A stretch of 64,000 bases of DNA from Burkholderia diffusa. Lineage in GTDB: Bacteria; Pseudomonadota; Gammaproteobacteria; Burkholderiales; Burkholderiaceae. How positions within the stretch are numbered: position 1 is the first letter of the stretch; every line of letters begins with the position of its first letter. The position numbers and the translations under genes are program-made. Below, in pieces: positions 1-8,532 of this stretch. The notes under the pieces were generated by a model. It saw only the letters and a program-made list of their open reading frames with translations, searched no databases and was not told the DNA's origin. Where the stretch lies: NCBI RefSeq assembly GCF_902499115.1, contig NZ_CABVPN010000008.1, positions 159,856 to 223,855 of the forward strand, read 5' to 3'.

Positions 1-140
1 CGCACGAGGTTTTCGGCGAGCACGCGCGACGTGTACGGCAGCGTGTCGTACGCGCCGGGGGCGATCGCTTCGACCGCGGCACGCGCGTCGAAGAAGTCCA
101 GCGACGTGCCGGGCAGGGGTTTGCGGTAGGCGGTATTCAT
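1..140 (-). CDS. acnD: AcnD, Fe/S-dependent 2-methylcitrate dehydratase (N-terminal 46 codons only)
   Basis: Partial gene running off the left edge; only the N-terminus is visible (begins MNTAYRKPLPGT, followed by a DFFDARAAVEAI and LPYTSRVLAENLVR stretch). This matches the start of AcnD, the aconitase-family enzyme that dehydrates 2-methylcitrate in the methylcitrate cycle, in the cytoplasm. It is third in the order prpB-prpC-acnD on the minus strand, 82 bp after the prpC stop. AcnD-type enzymes normally work with the isomerase PrpF, which would lie outside the window. The identification rests on the short N-terminus plus the strong operon context. An aconitase A paralogue is the only realistic alternative. 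Confidence 0.85.
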   Translation of the reverse strand, partial: MNTAYRKPLPGTSLDFFDARAAVEAIAPGAYDTLPYTSRVLAENLV

Positions 141-222
141 GATGTGGGGCGGAAATCGGGGTAAGACGTTCCGCGCGCGCCGGCAACCCGCATCACGGGC
201 GCCGGCGCGAGCGGCAGGCGTT

Positions 223-1395
223 TCAGCGCTTCTCGATCGGCACGAACTGCAGGTCTTCCGGACCCGTGTAGTTCGCGCTCGGGCGGATGATCTTGTTGTC
301 GATGCGCTGCTCGATGATGTGCGCGCTCCAGCCGGACGTGCGCGAGATCACGAACAGCGGCGTGAACATCGCGGTCGGCACGCCCATCATGTGATACGAC
401 ACGGCGCTGAACCAGTCGAGGTTCGGGAACATCTTCTTCGCTTCCCACATCACCGACTCGAGGCGCTCGGCGATGTTGTACAGCTTCAGGTCGCCCGCTT
501 CCTTCGACAGCTTGTGCGCGACGCCCTTGATCACCTTGTTGCGCGGATCGGAGATCGTGTAGACCGGATGGCCGAAGCCGATCACGACTTCCTTGTTCTC
601 GACGCGGCGGCGGATATCGGCTTCGGCGTCGTCCGGCGAGCTGTAGCGGCTCTGGATTTCATACGCGACTTCGTTCGCGCCGCCATGCTTCGGCCCGCGC
701 AGCGCACCGATCGCGCCGGTGATCGCCGAATAGATGTCCGAGCCCGTGCCCGCGATCACGCGGCCGGTGAACGTCGATGCGTTGAACTCGTGCTCCGCGT
801 ACAGGATCAGCGACGTGTGCATCGCTTCGACCCACGACTTCGACGGCGTCTTGCCGTGCAGCAGGTGCAGGAAGTGGCCGCCGATCGAGTCGTCGTCGGT
901 TTCCGTCTCGATGCGCTTGCCGTTGTGCGAGAAGTGATACCAGTACAGCAGCATCGAGCCGAGCGACGCCATCAGGCGGTCGGCGATGTCGCGCGCGCCC
1001 GGCAGGTTGTGATCGTCCTTCTCGGGCAGCACGGTGCCGAGCACCGACACGCCGGTGCGCATCACGTCCATCGGGTGGGCCGACGCCGGGATCTGCTCGA
1101 GCGCGGCCTTCAGCGCGTTCGGCAGGCCGCGCAGCGCGCGCAGCTTGGTCTTGTACGCGGCCAGTTCGGTCAGGTTCGGCAGCGTGCCGTGCACGAGCAG
1201 GTGCGCGATTTCCTCGAACTCGCACGATTCGGCGACGTCGAGAATGTCGTAGCCGCGGTAGTGGAGGTCGTTGCCGGTCTTGCCGACCGTGCACAGCGCC
1301 GTGTTGCCGGCCGTCACGCCCGACAGCGCCACCGACTTCTTCGGCTTGAATGCGCCTGCGGCGGCCGGTGCTGCTGCGTCTTTCGTCTCGCTCAT
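223..1395 (-). CDS. prpC: 2-methylcitrate synthase PrpC
   Basis: Condenses propionyl-CoA with oxaloacetate to 2-methylcitrate, the entry step of the methylcitrate cycle. The 390-residue protein is the usual length for the small citrate synthase-type enzymes. It shows the HGTLP region near the start, LYAEHEFNASTF around residues 220-230, the GGANE loop, and the GFGHPVY block that carries the catalytic histidine. The ATG at 1395 (MSETKDAAAPAAAGAF) is preferred over an upstream in-frame ATG that would add a non-homologous Ala/Pro-rich tail. It lies 115 bp downstream of prpB on the same strand and is presumably co-transcribed from the sigma-54 promoter before prpB. Confidence 0.95.
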   Translation of the reverse strand: MSETKDAAAPAAAGAFKPKKSVALSGVTAGNTALCTVGKTGNDLHYRGYDILDVAESCEFEEIAHLLVHGTLPNLTELAAYKTKLRALRGLPNALKAALEQIPASAHPMDVMRTGVSVLGTVLPEKDDHNLPGARDIADRLMASLGSMLLYWYHFSHNGKRIETETDDDSIGGHFLHLLHGKTPSKSWVEAMHTSLILYAEHEFNASTFTGRVIAGTGSDIYSAITGAIGALRGPKHGGANEVAYEIQSRYSSPDDAEADIRRRVENKEVVIGFGHPVYTISDPRNKVIKGVAHKLSKEAGDLKLYNIAERLESVMWEAKKMFPNLDWFSAVSYHMMGVPTAMFTPLFVISRTSGWSAHIIEQRIDNKIIRPSANYTGPEDLQFVPIEKR

Positions 1396-1510
1396 GTTTC
1401 GATTCTCCAATGGGTATCGGGGTGTCATGTCGGCCGGGCGCGGCGCGGGTGCGCGCGTTCCGGCTTCATGCAAAGCATTCCGGGAACCGTGTCCCGGCGC
1501 GCGGGCCGCG

Positions 1511-2404
1511 TTACTTCTTGCCCTGCGCGAACAGTTCGTCGAGCTTGCGCTCGTATTCGTGATAGCCGAGGAAGTCGTACAGCTCGGCGCGGGTCTGCAT
1601 GGTCGGCACCGCAGCCTTCTGCGTGCCGTCGCGACGCAACGTCTCGTAGAAATTCAGCGCGGCCTTGTTCATCGCGCGATAGGCGCCGCAGCAGTACAGC
1701 GCGATGTCGACGTTCGCCTCGCGCAACTCGTCGAGCGTGAACAGCGGCGTCGAGCCGAATTCGGTCAGGTTCGCGAGGATCGGCACCTTCACGGCGGCCT
1801 TGAAGCGGCGGTAGTCGTCGAGCGTCTTCATCGCTTCCGGGAAGATCATGTCGGCGCCGGCTTCCACGTATGCGATCGCGCGCTCGATCGCGGCGTCGAT
1901 CCCTTCGGCGGCGGCCGCGTCGGTGCGGGCCATGATCACGAACTGGTCGTCGGTGCGCGCATCGACCGCGGCCTTCACGCGATCGACCATTTCGTCGGTC
2001 GGCACGACTTCCTTGCCCGGACGGTGGCCGCAGCGCTTCTGGCCGACCTGGTCCTCGAGGTGGACGGCCGCGACGCCGGCCTTGATGAACGAACGGACCG
2101 TGCGCGCGATGTTGAACGCGCCGCCCCAGCCCGTGTCGATGTCGACCAGCAGCGGCAGGTCGGTCGCGTTGGTGATCCGGTTCGCGTCGATCAGCACGTC
2201 TTCCATCGTGCTGATGCCGAGATCGGGGATGCCGAGCGAATTCGCGGCGACGCCGCCACCCGACAGGTAGACGGCCTTGAAGCCGACGGCCTGCGCCATC
2301 TTGGCTGCATACGCGGTAATCGCGCCGACCACCTGCAGCGGCTGCTCGGCCGCGACTGCCGCGCGGAATTTCGCGCCGGCGCTCTGAAGATGCGTGTTGC
2401 TCAT
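1511..2404 (-). CDS. prpB: 2-methylisocitrate lyase PrpB
   Basis: Cleaves 2-methylisocitrate to pyruvate and succinate, the last step of the methylcitrate cycle. The 297-residue protein has the isocitrate lyase superfamily signature KRCGHRPGKE, with the catalytic cysteine at about residue 125, and the metal-binding DIDTGWGG segment around residues 88-95. The ATG at 2404 is supported by a GGAGG ribosome-binding site 5-6 nt upstream; the longer reading frame extends back into the promoter. First gene of the prpB-prpC-acnD operon, transcribed away from prpR. Confidence 0.97.
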   Translation of the reverse strand: MSNTHLQSAGAKFRAAVAAEQPLQVVGAITAYAAKMAQAVGFKAVYLSGGGVAANSLGIPDLGISTMEDVLIDANRITNATDLPLLVDIDTGWGGAFNIARTVRSFIKAGVAAVHLEDQVGQKRCGHRPGKEVVPTDEMVDRVKAAVDARTDDQFVIMARTDAAAAEGIDAAIERAIAYVEAGADMIFPEAMKTLDDYRRFKAAVKVPILANLTEFGSTPLFTLDELREANVDIALYCCGAYRAMNKAALNFYETLRRDGTQKAAVPTMQTRAELYDFLGYHEYERKLDELFAQGKK

Positions 2405-2435
2405 GAACGGCCTCCTGAAGGAATGCCCATCAAAC

Positions 2436-2451
2436 AGCAAGGACCGGGCCA
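2436..2451 (-). promoter_or_regulatory. sigma-54 promoter for prpB-prpC-acnD
   Basis: Read on the minus strand the site is TGGCCCGGTCCTTGCT, against the RpoN consensus TGGCACGnnnnTTGCT: one mismatch, with the invariant GG and GC exactly 10 nt apart. Transcription would start near 2426, about 20 nt before the prpB ATG, and include its GGAGG site. This fits the neighbouring activator PrpR, a sigma-54-dependent AAA+ protein. Confidence 0.8.
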
Positions 2452-2530
2452 GCTCGCGAAACACCGCTAACCCACTGATTCTTAAGCAACCGGCACATGC
2501 GATGAATCGTCCGGTGATTTCAATTTGGCA

Positions 2531-2553
2531 ATTTCATGTTTCAGAAATGAAAT
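2531..2553. promoter_or_regulatory. Candidate PrpR upstream activating sequence (palindrome)
   Basis: Inverted repeat ATTTCAT-N9-ATGAAAT (7-bp perfect arms), with extra TTTCA half-sites at 2518-2522 and 2539-2543. It lies about 80-100 bp upstream of the sigma-54 promoter of prpB, a normal enhancer distance, and directly before prpR, so it could also mediate autoregulation. Assignment to PrpR is inferred from position and symmetry. Confidence 0.55.
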
Positions 2554-2575
2554 CCCGCGCGCATAATCGATCGCC

Positions 2576-4555
2576 ATGGACCTCTCCTCGACCAAGCCCG
2601 TCGGCCCGGCCGACCGCACCGTTCGCCCGCGCATCTGGGCGATGGGCATCAGCCGCCTGCGCGACCTGTTTCGCGAGATCGCCGGCGAATTCGACGAGCG
2701 TGCCGACGTGCGCATCGTCACGCGCGCGTACGAAGATGCGTTGAGCGCGATCGCGGAGGCCGGCACCGCGCGGCCCGACGTGATCGTCGCGGCCGGCTCG
2801 AACGGCGGCTTCCTGAAAACGCGTGCGCAGGTGCCGGTCGTGGTCGTGTCGCCGACCGGCTTCGACGTGATGCAGGCGCTCGCGCGCGCACGGCGCGATG
2901 CCACGCGGATCGCGCTCGTCAGCGCCGGCGAAACGCCGCCCGAAGTGCGTCGCTTCGTCGCCGCTTACGGCCTCGACGTGCAGTTTGCGTCATATCAGTC
3001 CGCGCAGGAAGCGGAAGCCTGCGTGCACGACCTGCACGACCGCGGCATCGAGACGATCGTCGGCCCCGGCCTCGTCACCGATCTCGCGGCGAGCGCCGGC
3101 ATGGGCGCCGTGTTCCTGTATTCGCACGCGTCGGTGCGCCAGGCGGTCGAGACGGCGCTCGAAGTCGCGTACGCGACGCACGCCGAGGCGTTTCGCCGCC
3201 AGCGGCTCGACAACCTGTTGCAGCATCTGCGCGACGGCGTGGTCGCGCTCGATGCGCGCGGTCGCGTCGAAGCCATCAACGAACGGCTCGCGTCGGCGCT
3301 CGGGGTCGAACCCGCGGCGGCCGTCGGCCGCGCGCTGGTCGACCTGCGCCCGGAGTTGCGCACGCTGCGCGGCGAGGACGGCGACGCGCTTGCGACCGTG
3401 CGCGGCGTGCGCTACGTCGTGCATCGCGGGCCGCTCGTCGATCGCGGCGTGACGTCGGGCAGCGTGCTGACGTTCCAGGAATCGCGCGCGGTCGAACGGC
3501 TCGACCGCGCGCTGCGTTCGCAGCCGAACACGCAGCAGTTCGCGGCGCGCTACACGCTCGACGACGTGATCGGCGCGTCCGCGCCGATGGCGCGCGTGCG
3601 CGATCTCGTGCGGCGCTACGCGAAATCCGACGCGACCGTCCTCGTGCTCGGCGAAAGCGGCACCGGCAAGGAGATGATCGCGCAGAGCCTGCACGCGCTG
3701 TCCGTGCGGCACAGCTATCCGTTCGTCGCGATCAACTGCGGCGCGTTTCCGGAGGCGCTGCTCGAGAGCGAGCTGTTCGGTTACGAGGAAGGCGCGTTCA
3801 CCGGCGCGCGGCGCGGCGGCAAGACCGGCCTGTTCGAAGCCGCGCACCGCGGCACGCTGTTTCTCGACGAGATCGGCGAAATGCCGCCGTCGCTGCAGAG
3901 CCGGCTGCTGCGCGTGCTGCAGGAGCGCGAGGTGATCCGCCTCGGCTCGACCGAGCCGATCCGCATCGACGTGCGCGTGATCGCCGCGACGCACCGCCCG
4001 CTGCTCGCGGCCGTCGAGGACGGCACGTTCCGCGCGGACCTGTATTACCGTCTCAACATCCTGAACATTGGCCTGCCGCCGCTGCGCGAGCGCGCCACCG
4101 ACATTCCGGCGCTCGCGGCCACGCTGCTCGTGCAGGCCGCGCGGCGCGAACCGCGGCTGGCCGAACGCGTGCGCGAGGTCGGCGATGCGGTGCGCGTGCT
4201 CGACGCGACGCAGGCGACGCTCGCTCGCTACCGATGGCCCGGCAACGTGCGGGAACTGCAGAACGTGGTCGAGCGGATCGCGGTGGAACTGGCCGAGGAA
4301 GTCGACGCGCATCCGGGCGCCTCATGCGCGGCGCTCACCCCCGATGCGCTGCAGGCGATCGCGCCCGAGTTGTTCGCCGCGCCGCCGGACTCGACCGACA
4401 CCGACGACGCGCAGACACTCCACGCGCGCCGCCGCCGCGCCGAAGCCGACGAGATCCGCGCGGTGCTCGACGCGTGCGGCGGCGATCGCGATCGCGCGTG
4501 CGCGATGCTCGGCATCAGCAAGACGACGCTGTGGCGGAAGCTGTCGGCGAAATAG
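2576..4555 (+). CDS. prpR: PrpR, sigma-54-dependent activator of propionate catabolism
   Basis: Cytoplasmic enhancer-binding protein that switches on the divergent prp operon, with 2-methylcitrate as the usual co-activator in this family. Domain order in 659 residues: PrpR_N sensory domain (about 15-190, with VIVAAGSNGGFLKTR and VVGPGLVTDLAASAGM), a PAS-like segment (about 210-300), AAA+ domain with Walker A GESGTGKE, sigma-54 contact loop EGAFTGA and Walker B LFLDEIGEM, and a C-terminal Fis-type helix-turn-helix (DRACAMLGISKTTLWRKL). The enteric enzyme is shorter because it lacks the PAS-like insert. The start at 2576 is only about 9 nt after a possible -10 (CATAAT, 2562-2567), so the message may be nearly leaderless. 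Confidence 0.95.
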   Translation: MDLSSTKPVGPADRTVRPRIWAMGISRLRDLFREIAGEFDERADVRIVTRAYEDALSAIAEAGTARPDVIVAAGSNGGFLKTRAQVPVVVVSPTGFDVMQALARARRDATRIALVSAGETPPEVRRFVAAYGLDVQFASYQSAQEAEACVHDLHDRGIETIVGPGLVTDLAASAGMGAVFLYSHASVRQAVETALEVAYATHAEAFRRQRLDNLLQHLRDGVVALDARGRVEAINERLASALGVEPAAAVGRALVDLRPELRTLRGEDGDALATVRGVRYVVHRGPLVDRGVTSGSVLTFQESRAVERLDRALRSQPNTQQFAARYTLDDVIGASAPMARVRDLVRRYAKSDATVLVLGESGTGKEMIAQSLHALSVRHSYPFVAINCGAFPEALLESELFGYEEGAFTGARRGGKTGLFEAAHRGTLFLDEIGEMPPSLQSRLLRVLQEREVIRLGSTEPIRIDVRVIAATHRPLLAAVEDGTFRADLYYRLNILNIGLPPLRERATDIPALAATLLVQAARREPRLAERVREVGDAVRVLDATQATLARYRWPGNVRELQNVVERIAVELAEEVDAHPGASCAALTPDALQAIAPELFAAPPDSTDTDDAQTLHARRRRAEADEIRAVLDACGGDRDRACAMLGISKTTLWRKLSAK

Positions 4556-4607
4556 GTTCGGGCGAGGCAGGAGCGGCAGGTAATGACGCGCCGGACGCGC
4601 GCCGCCG

Positions 4608-5228
4608 TCAATCGGCCTTGTGATAGTGGCGGTAAGCCTTCGCGCGATTCCCGCACGAAGACATCGAGCACCAGCGACGGCTGCCGTTCTTGCTGTCGTC
4701 GATGAACAGCCACTGGCATGCGTCGTTCGCGCAGCGCTTGACCTTCGCGAGCCGCGCGCCGCCCAGCAGGTCCGTCGCCGACCACAGCACCGGGCTCAGC
4801 AACCTCGCGAGCGTCGCGTCCGCTGCCCCGATCCGCCACGCGTAGCCGCCGTCGATCCGCGCGAGCGCGACGCGCGGCGCCGCTTCCGCCAGAAAACCGC
4901 CCAGCAGCGCGAGATCGTCGGCTTGCGGCTCGCGCCGCTCGGCCTGCGCGTGAAAGAGCCGATACAGCGCCTCGCGTAACGCGAGCGCGCGCGCCAGCAT
5001 CGCCGGCTCGCTCTCCTTCTCCTTCACTTGTGCACGACATACGTCGGCCAGGCCGGCCGGCATCCCCGCCTGCTCGCAGCACCATGTGAACAGGTCATCC
5101 AGCGTGCCGAAGGTTTCGGTCGGTGCGTCCGCGCCGCGCCAGTACAGCGTGTTCGCGAAATCGATGCTCAGCGTTTCGGACGGCGCCGGAACCAGGCAGT
5201 CCGCGACGGAAGGTTGCGTTTTGCTCAT
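4608..5228 (-). CDS. CGNR zinc-finger / ABATE-domain regulator
   Basis: A 206-residue protein with the two-part layout of this family: an N-terminal alpha-helical ABATE domain (about 15-150, LSIDFANTLYW near the start) and a C-terminal CGNR zinc finger (CANDACQWLFIDDS, then RRWCSMSSCGNRAKAYRHY) that supplies the metal-binding cysteines. The family is regarded as putative stress-type transcription regulators. The ATG at 5228 (MSKTQPSVADC) is chosen over one at 5264 because the longer form would extend through the operator region. It is divergent from the VOC gene at 5353, and two matching palindromes lie between them, which suggests that it controls itself and that enzyme. Confidence 0.8.
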   Translation of the reverse strand: MSKTQPSVADCLVPAPSETLSIDFANTLYWRGADAPTETFGTLDDLFTWCCEQAGMPAGLADVCRAQVKEKESEPAMLARALALREALYRLFHAQAERREPQADDLALLGGFLAEAAPRVALARIDGGYAWRIGAADATLARLLSPVLWSATDLLGGARLAKVKRCANDACQWLFIDDSKNGSRRWCSMSSCGNRAKAYRHYHKAD

Positions 5229-5242
5229 GACGCGATCGTATC

Positions 5243-5303
5243 TAACCACCATACCGGTTGACAAGTGGCCGGACGCTTTCTAACATAACCAGCATGGTGG
5301 TTA
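5243..5303. promoter_or_regulatory. Paired operators and promoter between the CGNR regulator and VOC gene
   Basis: Two copies of one palindromic design: TAACCA-N6-CGGTTG (5243-5260) and the perfect TAACCA-N6-TGGTTA (5286-5303). They bracket a strong plus-strand sigma-70 promoter, TTGACA (5258-5263), 17-nt spacer, TAACAT (5281-5286). The left site touches the -35 and the right site starts at the -10 and covers the expected transcription start, so a bound repressor would block it. The CGNR protein is the obvious candidate ligand, by inference from position. Confidence 0.7.
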
Positions 5304-5352
5304 AAGAAGGTTTGCTGCACTGACGTCCCCTCTTCAGTTCAAGGAGCCACAG

Positions 5353-5736
5353 ATGATCGATCACCTTTCGTTCGGCGTTGCCCACATCGACCGCAGCCGC
5401 GCGTTCTACGACAACACGCTCGGCGCGCTCGGCTACAAGCGGCTGTACAGCGACGACGGATCCCTCGGCTACGGCACCAGCGAACCGGTGCTGTGGTTGC
5501 AGCACGCGGCGCGTCCGGTCGTCGCCGATCCCGACTCAGGGTTGCACGTGTCGTTTCGCGCCTCGTCGCCCGTGGAAGTCGACGCGTTCTATCGCGCCGC
5601 GCTGCAGCACGGCGGACAGGACAATGGCGGGCCGGGCAAGCGCGAGCACTACGGCCCCGGCTATTACGCGGCATTCGTCGTCGATCCCGACGGGTATCGG
5701 CTCGAAGCCCATTGCGAGCTGGACAACGTCGTCTGA
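5353..5736 (+). CDS. VOC (glyoxalase/dioxygenase superfamily) protein
   Basis: A 127-residue single-domain VOC protein with two beta-alpha-beta-beta-beta modules. It starts MIDHLSFGV, where the histidine at position 4 is a typical metal ligand, and ends with VVDPDGYRLEAHCE, where the glutamate is the usual last ligand. Similar small proteins include glyoxalase I-like isomerases and antibiotic-binding proteins; the substrate cannot be told. A purine-rich AAGGAG lies upstream of the ATG. Transcribed from the operator-flanked promoter at 5258-5286 and followed by a strong terminator. Confidence 0.85.
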   Translation: MIDHLSFGVAHIDRSRAFYDNTLGALGYKRLYSDDGSLGYGTSEPVLWLQHAARPVVADPDSGLHVSFRASSPVEVDAFYRAALQHGGQDNGGPGKREHYGPGYYAAFVVDPDGYRLEAHCELDNVV

Positions 5737-5762
5737 TCCGGTTCGCACCGACACGGGTGAAC

Positions 5763-5805
5763 GACAAGGGCCCGATTCCGCATCGCGCGGAATCGGGCCC
5801 TTGTC
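5763..5805 (+). terminator. Strong intrinsic terminator after the VOC gene
   Basis: Perfect 19-bp stem (5763-5781 with 5787-5805) and a 5-nt loop, followed by a short T run (CTTTG). It lies 27 nt after the VOC stop and faces the 3' end of the convergent FAH gene, so it may work for both. Confidence 0.8.
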
Positions 5806-5935
5806 TTTGCTGCATCGATGGCCGGTTCGCGACGGCCACCGCGCGCAATCACGCCAGTGGCCGAGCGGGCGGCCGGACGGCGCGGCCGGGTTGCGGTCGA
5901 TTGCGCCCACGATCCGGCCCGCGCCGCACACTGGC

Positions 5936-6784
5936 CTACTGCGCGTTGCGCGTGCCCTGCCGTTGCTCGCCCAGCCCCTCGACCCCGAGGCGCACGGTCT
6001 GGCCGGCCTTCAGGAACACCGGCGATGGCTTGATGCCCATCCCGACGCCCGGCGGCGTACCGGTCGTGATCACGTCGCCCGGTTGCAGCGTCATGCAGGT
6101 CGACAGGTAGGCGATCAGTTGCGCGACGGTGAACACCATCGTGCGCGTGTTGCCGTTCTGGTAGCGGTCGCCGTCGATCTCGAGCCACAGGTCGAGGCGC
6201 TGCGGATCGGGCACCTCGTCGCGCGTCACGAGCCACGGGCCGATCGGGCCGAACGTATCGAAGCCCTTGCCCTTGTCCCACTGGCCGCCGCGTTCGATCT
6301 GCCACTCGCGCTCAGAGACGTCGTTGACGACGCAATAGCCGGCGACGTAATCCAGCGCGCGCGCCTCGTCGACGTCCTTGCACGTCGCGCCGATCACGAC
6401 GCCCAGCTCGACTTCCCAGTCCGTCTTCACCGAGCCCTTCGGGATGTCGATGCCGTCGTTCGGGCCGCAGATCGAACTCGTCCATTTGCCGAATACTACC
6501 GGCTCCTTCGGTACCGGCATGCCGGCTTCGGCCGCGTGATCGGCATAATTCAGACCAATGCCGATGAACTTGCCGACGCGCCCGACGCACGCGCCAATGC
6601 GCGGCTCGCCAGGGACGAGCGGCAGCGTGGCCGGATCGATCGCGCGCAGGCGCGCGAGCGCGGCGTCGGACAGCGCGTCGCCAGCAAGATCCGGCACGTG
6701 CGCGGACAGGTCGCGAATCCGGCCGTCCGCGTCGAGAATACCGGGCTTTTCCTGGCCCGGCGGGCCATAGCGAAGCAGTTTCAT
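5936..6784 (-). CDS. Fumarylacetoacetate hydrolase (FAH) family protein
   Basis: A 282-residue enzyme of the FAH fold, in the size range of ureidoglycolate lyase-like and 2-hydroxyhepta-2,4-dienedioate isomerase-like members. Seen: an N-terminal small domain (MKLLRYGPPGQEKPGIL), the GLNYADHAAE block that opens the catalytic domain, and the metal-binding DWEVELGVVIG (E-x-E) motif around residue 150, plus TGTPPGVGMG near the end. The ATG at 6784 is chosen because homologues start MKLLRYG and the longer frame runs into low-complexity sequence. The substrate is not determinable. It is divergent from an IclR regulator across a 660-bp gap, which may control it. Confidence 0.85.
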   Translation of the reverse strand: MKLLRYGPPGQEKPGILDADGRIRDLSAHVPDLAGDALSDAALARLRAIDPATLPLVPGEPRIGACVGRVGKFIGIGLNYADHAAEAGMPVPKEPVVFGKWTSSICGPNDGIDIPKGSVKTDWEVELGVVIGATCKDVDEARALDYVAGYCVVNDVSEREWQIERGGQWDKGKGFDTFGPIGPWLVTRDEVPDPQRLDLWLEIDGDRYQNGNTRTMVFTVAQLIAYLSTCMTLQPGDVITTGTPPGVGMGIKPSPVFLKAGQTVRLGVEGLGEQRQGTRNAQ

Positions 6785-7447
6785 CGTGCTCAACCTCTGT
6801 TGTCGAATGTGACAGGATACCGGCCGACGCAGCCGTTGACGGCCACTCGCCGGACTGAATGTCGATCGTCGATGACGCGCGTCGGCGCCGCATCCGGCAG
6901 GCCAATCGACACGCGAGGCTCGCGCAGGCGCAGCGATCGCGGCGCCGCACCGGAGTGCGACGCGCATCGAACGGGCGGCCGCCGGTCTGCGCATCGGCGA
7001 CGACGGCCCGGCATTCGCGACACGTGCCGGCCTGTGCTGTGCCGGCCGGCTTCACGCGCGGCCGCGCCGTCGCTGGCCCGCCGCTCTTTGTACCATCGGC
7101 GGCCCGCCGTGAAATGGCGCGCGACGGATACCGACTATTGGTGCGCCCATGGAGGTTGCACCGCAGCATCGGGCCTGCCAAACCGTTCGGCTTTACGCCA
7201 AATGCCGCCGTCCGTCGACACCAAAAGATGAATTGCGAATATTTCTTATGAACCTGTCATCGGGAACGATATGTAATCCGTTCTTGCTGGGTAACGATCG
7301 GTAAAAAGACGCTGCATTGCACACTGAACGTTTGTTGTTAAGCTCGCGCGGATGGCAGTCACATCCGCATGCGGCTTCACGAATTCGCGTGCAAAGCCGG
7401 CCGGCGTGCGTCGCCACCCGATTGGCAATCCCCGGACTTCCTACCCC
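6785..7447. other. Long intergenic region between the FAH gene and IclR gene
   Basis: No convincing gene: the open frames here are Arg/Ala-rich and unlike any recognised family. The right third (about 7200-7345) is clearly more AT-rich than its surroundings and is the likely promoter region for the IclR gene. No clear operator palindrome was found. Confidence 0.5.
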
Positions 7448-8272
7448 ATGATGCAAACGACCAATAACCCGCTCCCCGGCAGCGACGCACGGGAGTCGAT
7501 GGGCACAGCCGACCGCTATCGCGCGCCCGCGCTCGACAAGGGTCTCGACATTCTCGAACTCCTGTCGGAACAGAAGGAAGGACTCACCCGCACCGAAATC
7601 ACGAAGGAACTCGGCCGCAACGCGAGCGAGATCTACCGGATGCTCGAGCGTCTCGTCGCACGCCGCTACGTGATGCGCTCGAGTGGCGGCGACCGTTACA
7701 CGCTCAGCCTGAAACTGTTCGCGCTCGCGCATCGGCATCCGCCAATGAACCGGCTGATCGCCGAGGCCTTGCCGCTGATGCAGCGCTTTGCCGACGCGGC
7801 GGAACAGTCGTGCCACCTGACCGTCTACGATCGCGGCAACCTGCTCGTGATTGCGCAGGTGGACGGCCCCGGCCCATGGGGTGTGTCGGTGCGGCTCGGC
7901 TCGCGCGTCGGGCTCGCCGATACGGCGTCGGGGCGCGTGATGCTGTCGTTCCAGGGTGCCGAGCAGCGTGCGCACATGCTGGCCGAGCATCGCAAGGTCA
8001 AGGGCGAAACCCCGATGAACGAGCAGGAACTCGCGCAAGCGTGCCAGTCCATCCGCCAGTCCGGTTACGTGCGCCAGGACAGCCGCCAGGCATACGGCGT
8101 GACCGACCTGAGCGCGCCGATCCTCGGCCCGGCCGGCCATGCGATCGCGGTGCTGACCTGCCCGTACATGCGCCGGATCGACGCGCATATGGCGCCGTCG
8201 GTCGAGGTGGTCGTCGTGGGACTCCGCGATACGGCAGGCCAGTTGTCGATGTACCGCGCGGAGACTTGCTGA
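7448..8272 (+). CDS. IclR-family transcriptional regulator
   Basis: A 274-residue one-component regulator. An N-terminal winged helix-turn-helix (ALDKGLDILELLSEQKEGL, then LGRNASEIYRMLERLVARRYV, about residues 25-85) is followed by an IclR effector domain (about 100-265) with GPWGVSVRLGSRVGLADTASGRV and the late ALTCPYM-type segment. Members usually control aromatic or carboxylic acid catabolism and bind the pathway substrate. Tandem ATGs at 7448 and 7451 have a poor ribosome-binding site, and an internal ATG at 7499 is possible. The nearest divergent target is the FAH-family gene. Confidence 0.85.
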   Translation: MMQTTNNPLPGSDARESMGTADRYRAPALDKGLDILELLSEQKEGLTRTEITKELGRNASEIYRMLERLVARRYVMRSSGGDRYTLSLKLFALAHRHPPMNRLIAEALPLMQRFADAAEQSCHLTVYDRGNLLVIAQVDGPGPWGVSVRLGSRVGLADTASGRVMLSFQGAEQRAHMLAEHRKVKGETPMNEQELAQACQSIRQSGYVRQDSRQAYGVTDLSAPILGPAGHAIAVLTCPYMRRIDAHMAPSVEVVVVGLRDTAGQLSMYRAETC

Positions 8273-8532
8273 ACGTTGCGGAACGGTCGACCGCGCTGAA
8301 GATGGCAGACCGTTCGGGCGCGGCGGTCGTTCGGTCACACGGCCAGCGGATCGGGCAGGCGGGCGGGCTCGACATCGGCACGCGGTGTGCGATGCGTGCC
8401 GGCCACGCGGGCTCTCGTACCGGCATCCGGCAGACCGTTTCCGGATGCGCGGACGCCGCGCTACGCTAGAATAGCGGCCCTCTCAAAAACGACGACGGCC
8501 GGCTGTCGCGGCCGTCGTATCCGATGGATGTC

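Noticed and set aside
139..1740. 533-codon open frame on the plus strand over prpC/prpB
   Set aside because: Shadow of the minus-strand prp genes in GC-rich DNA; Arg/Ala/His-rich translation with no family resemblance.
6859..7251. 130-codon frame between the FAH and IclR genes
   Set aside because: Arg-rich, no ribosome-binding site, no conserved features.
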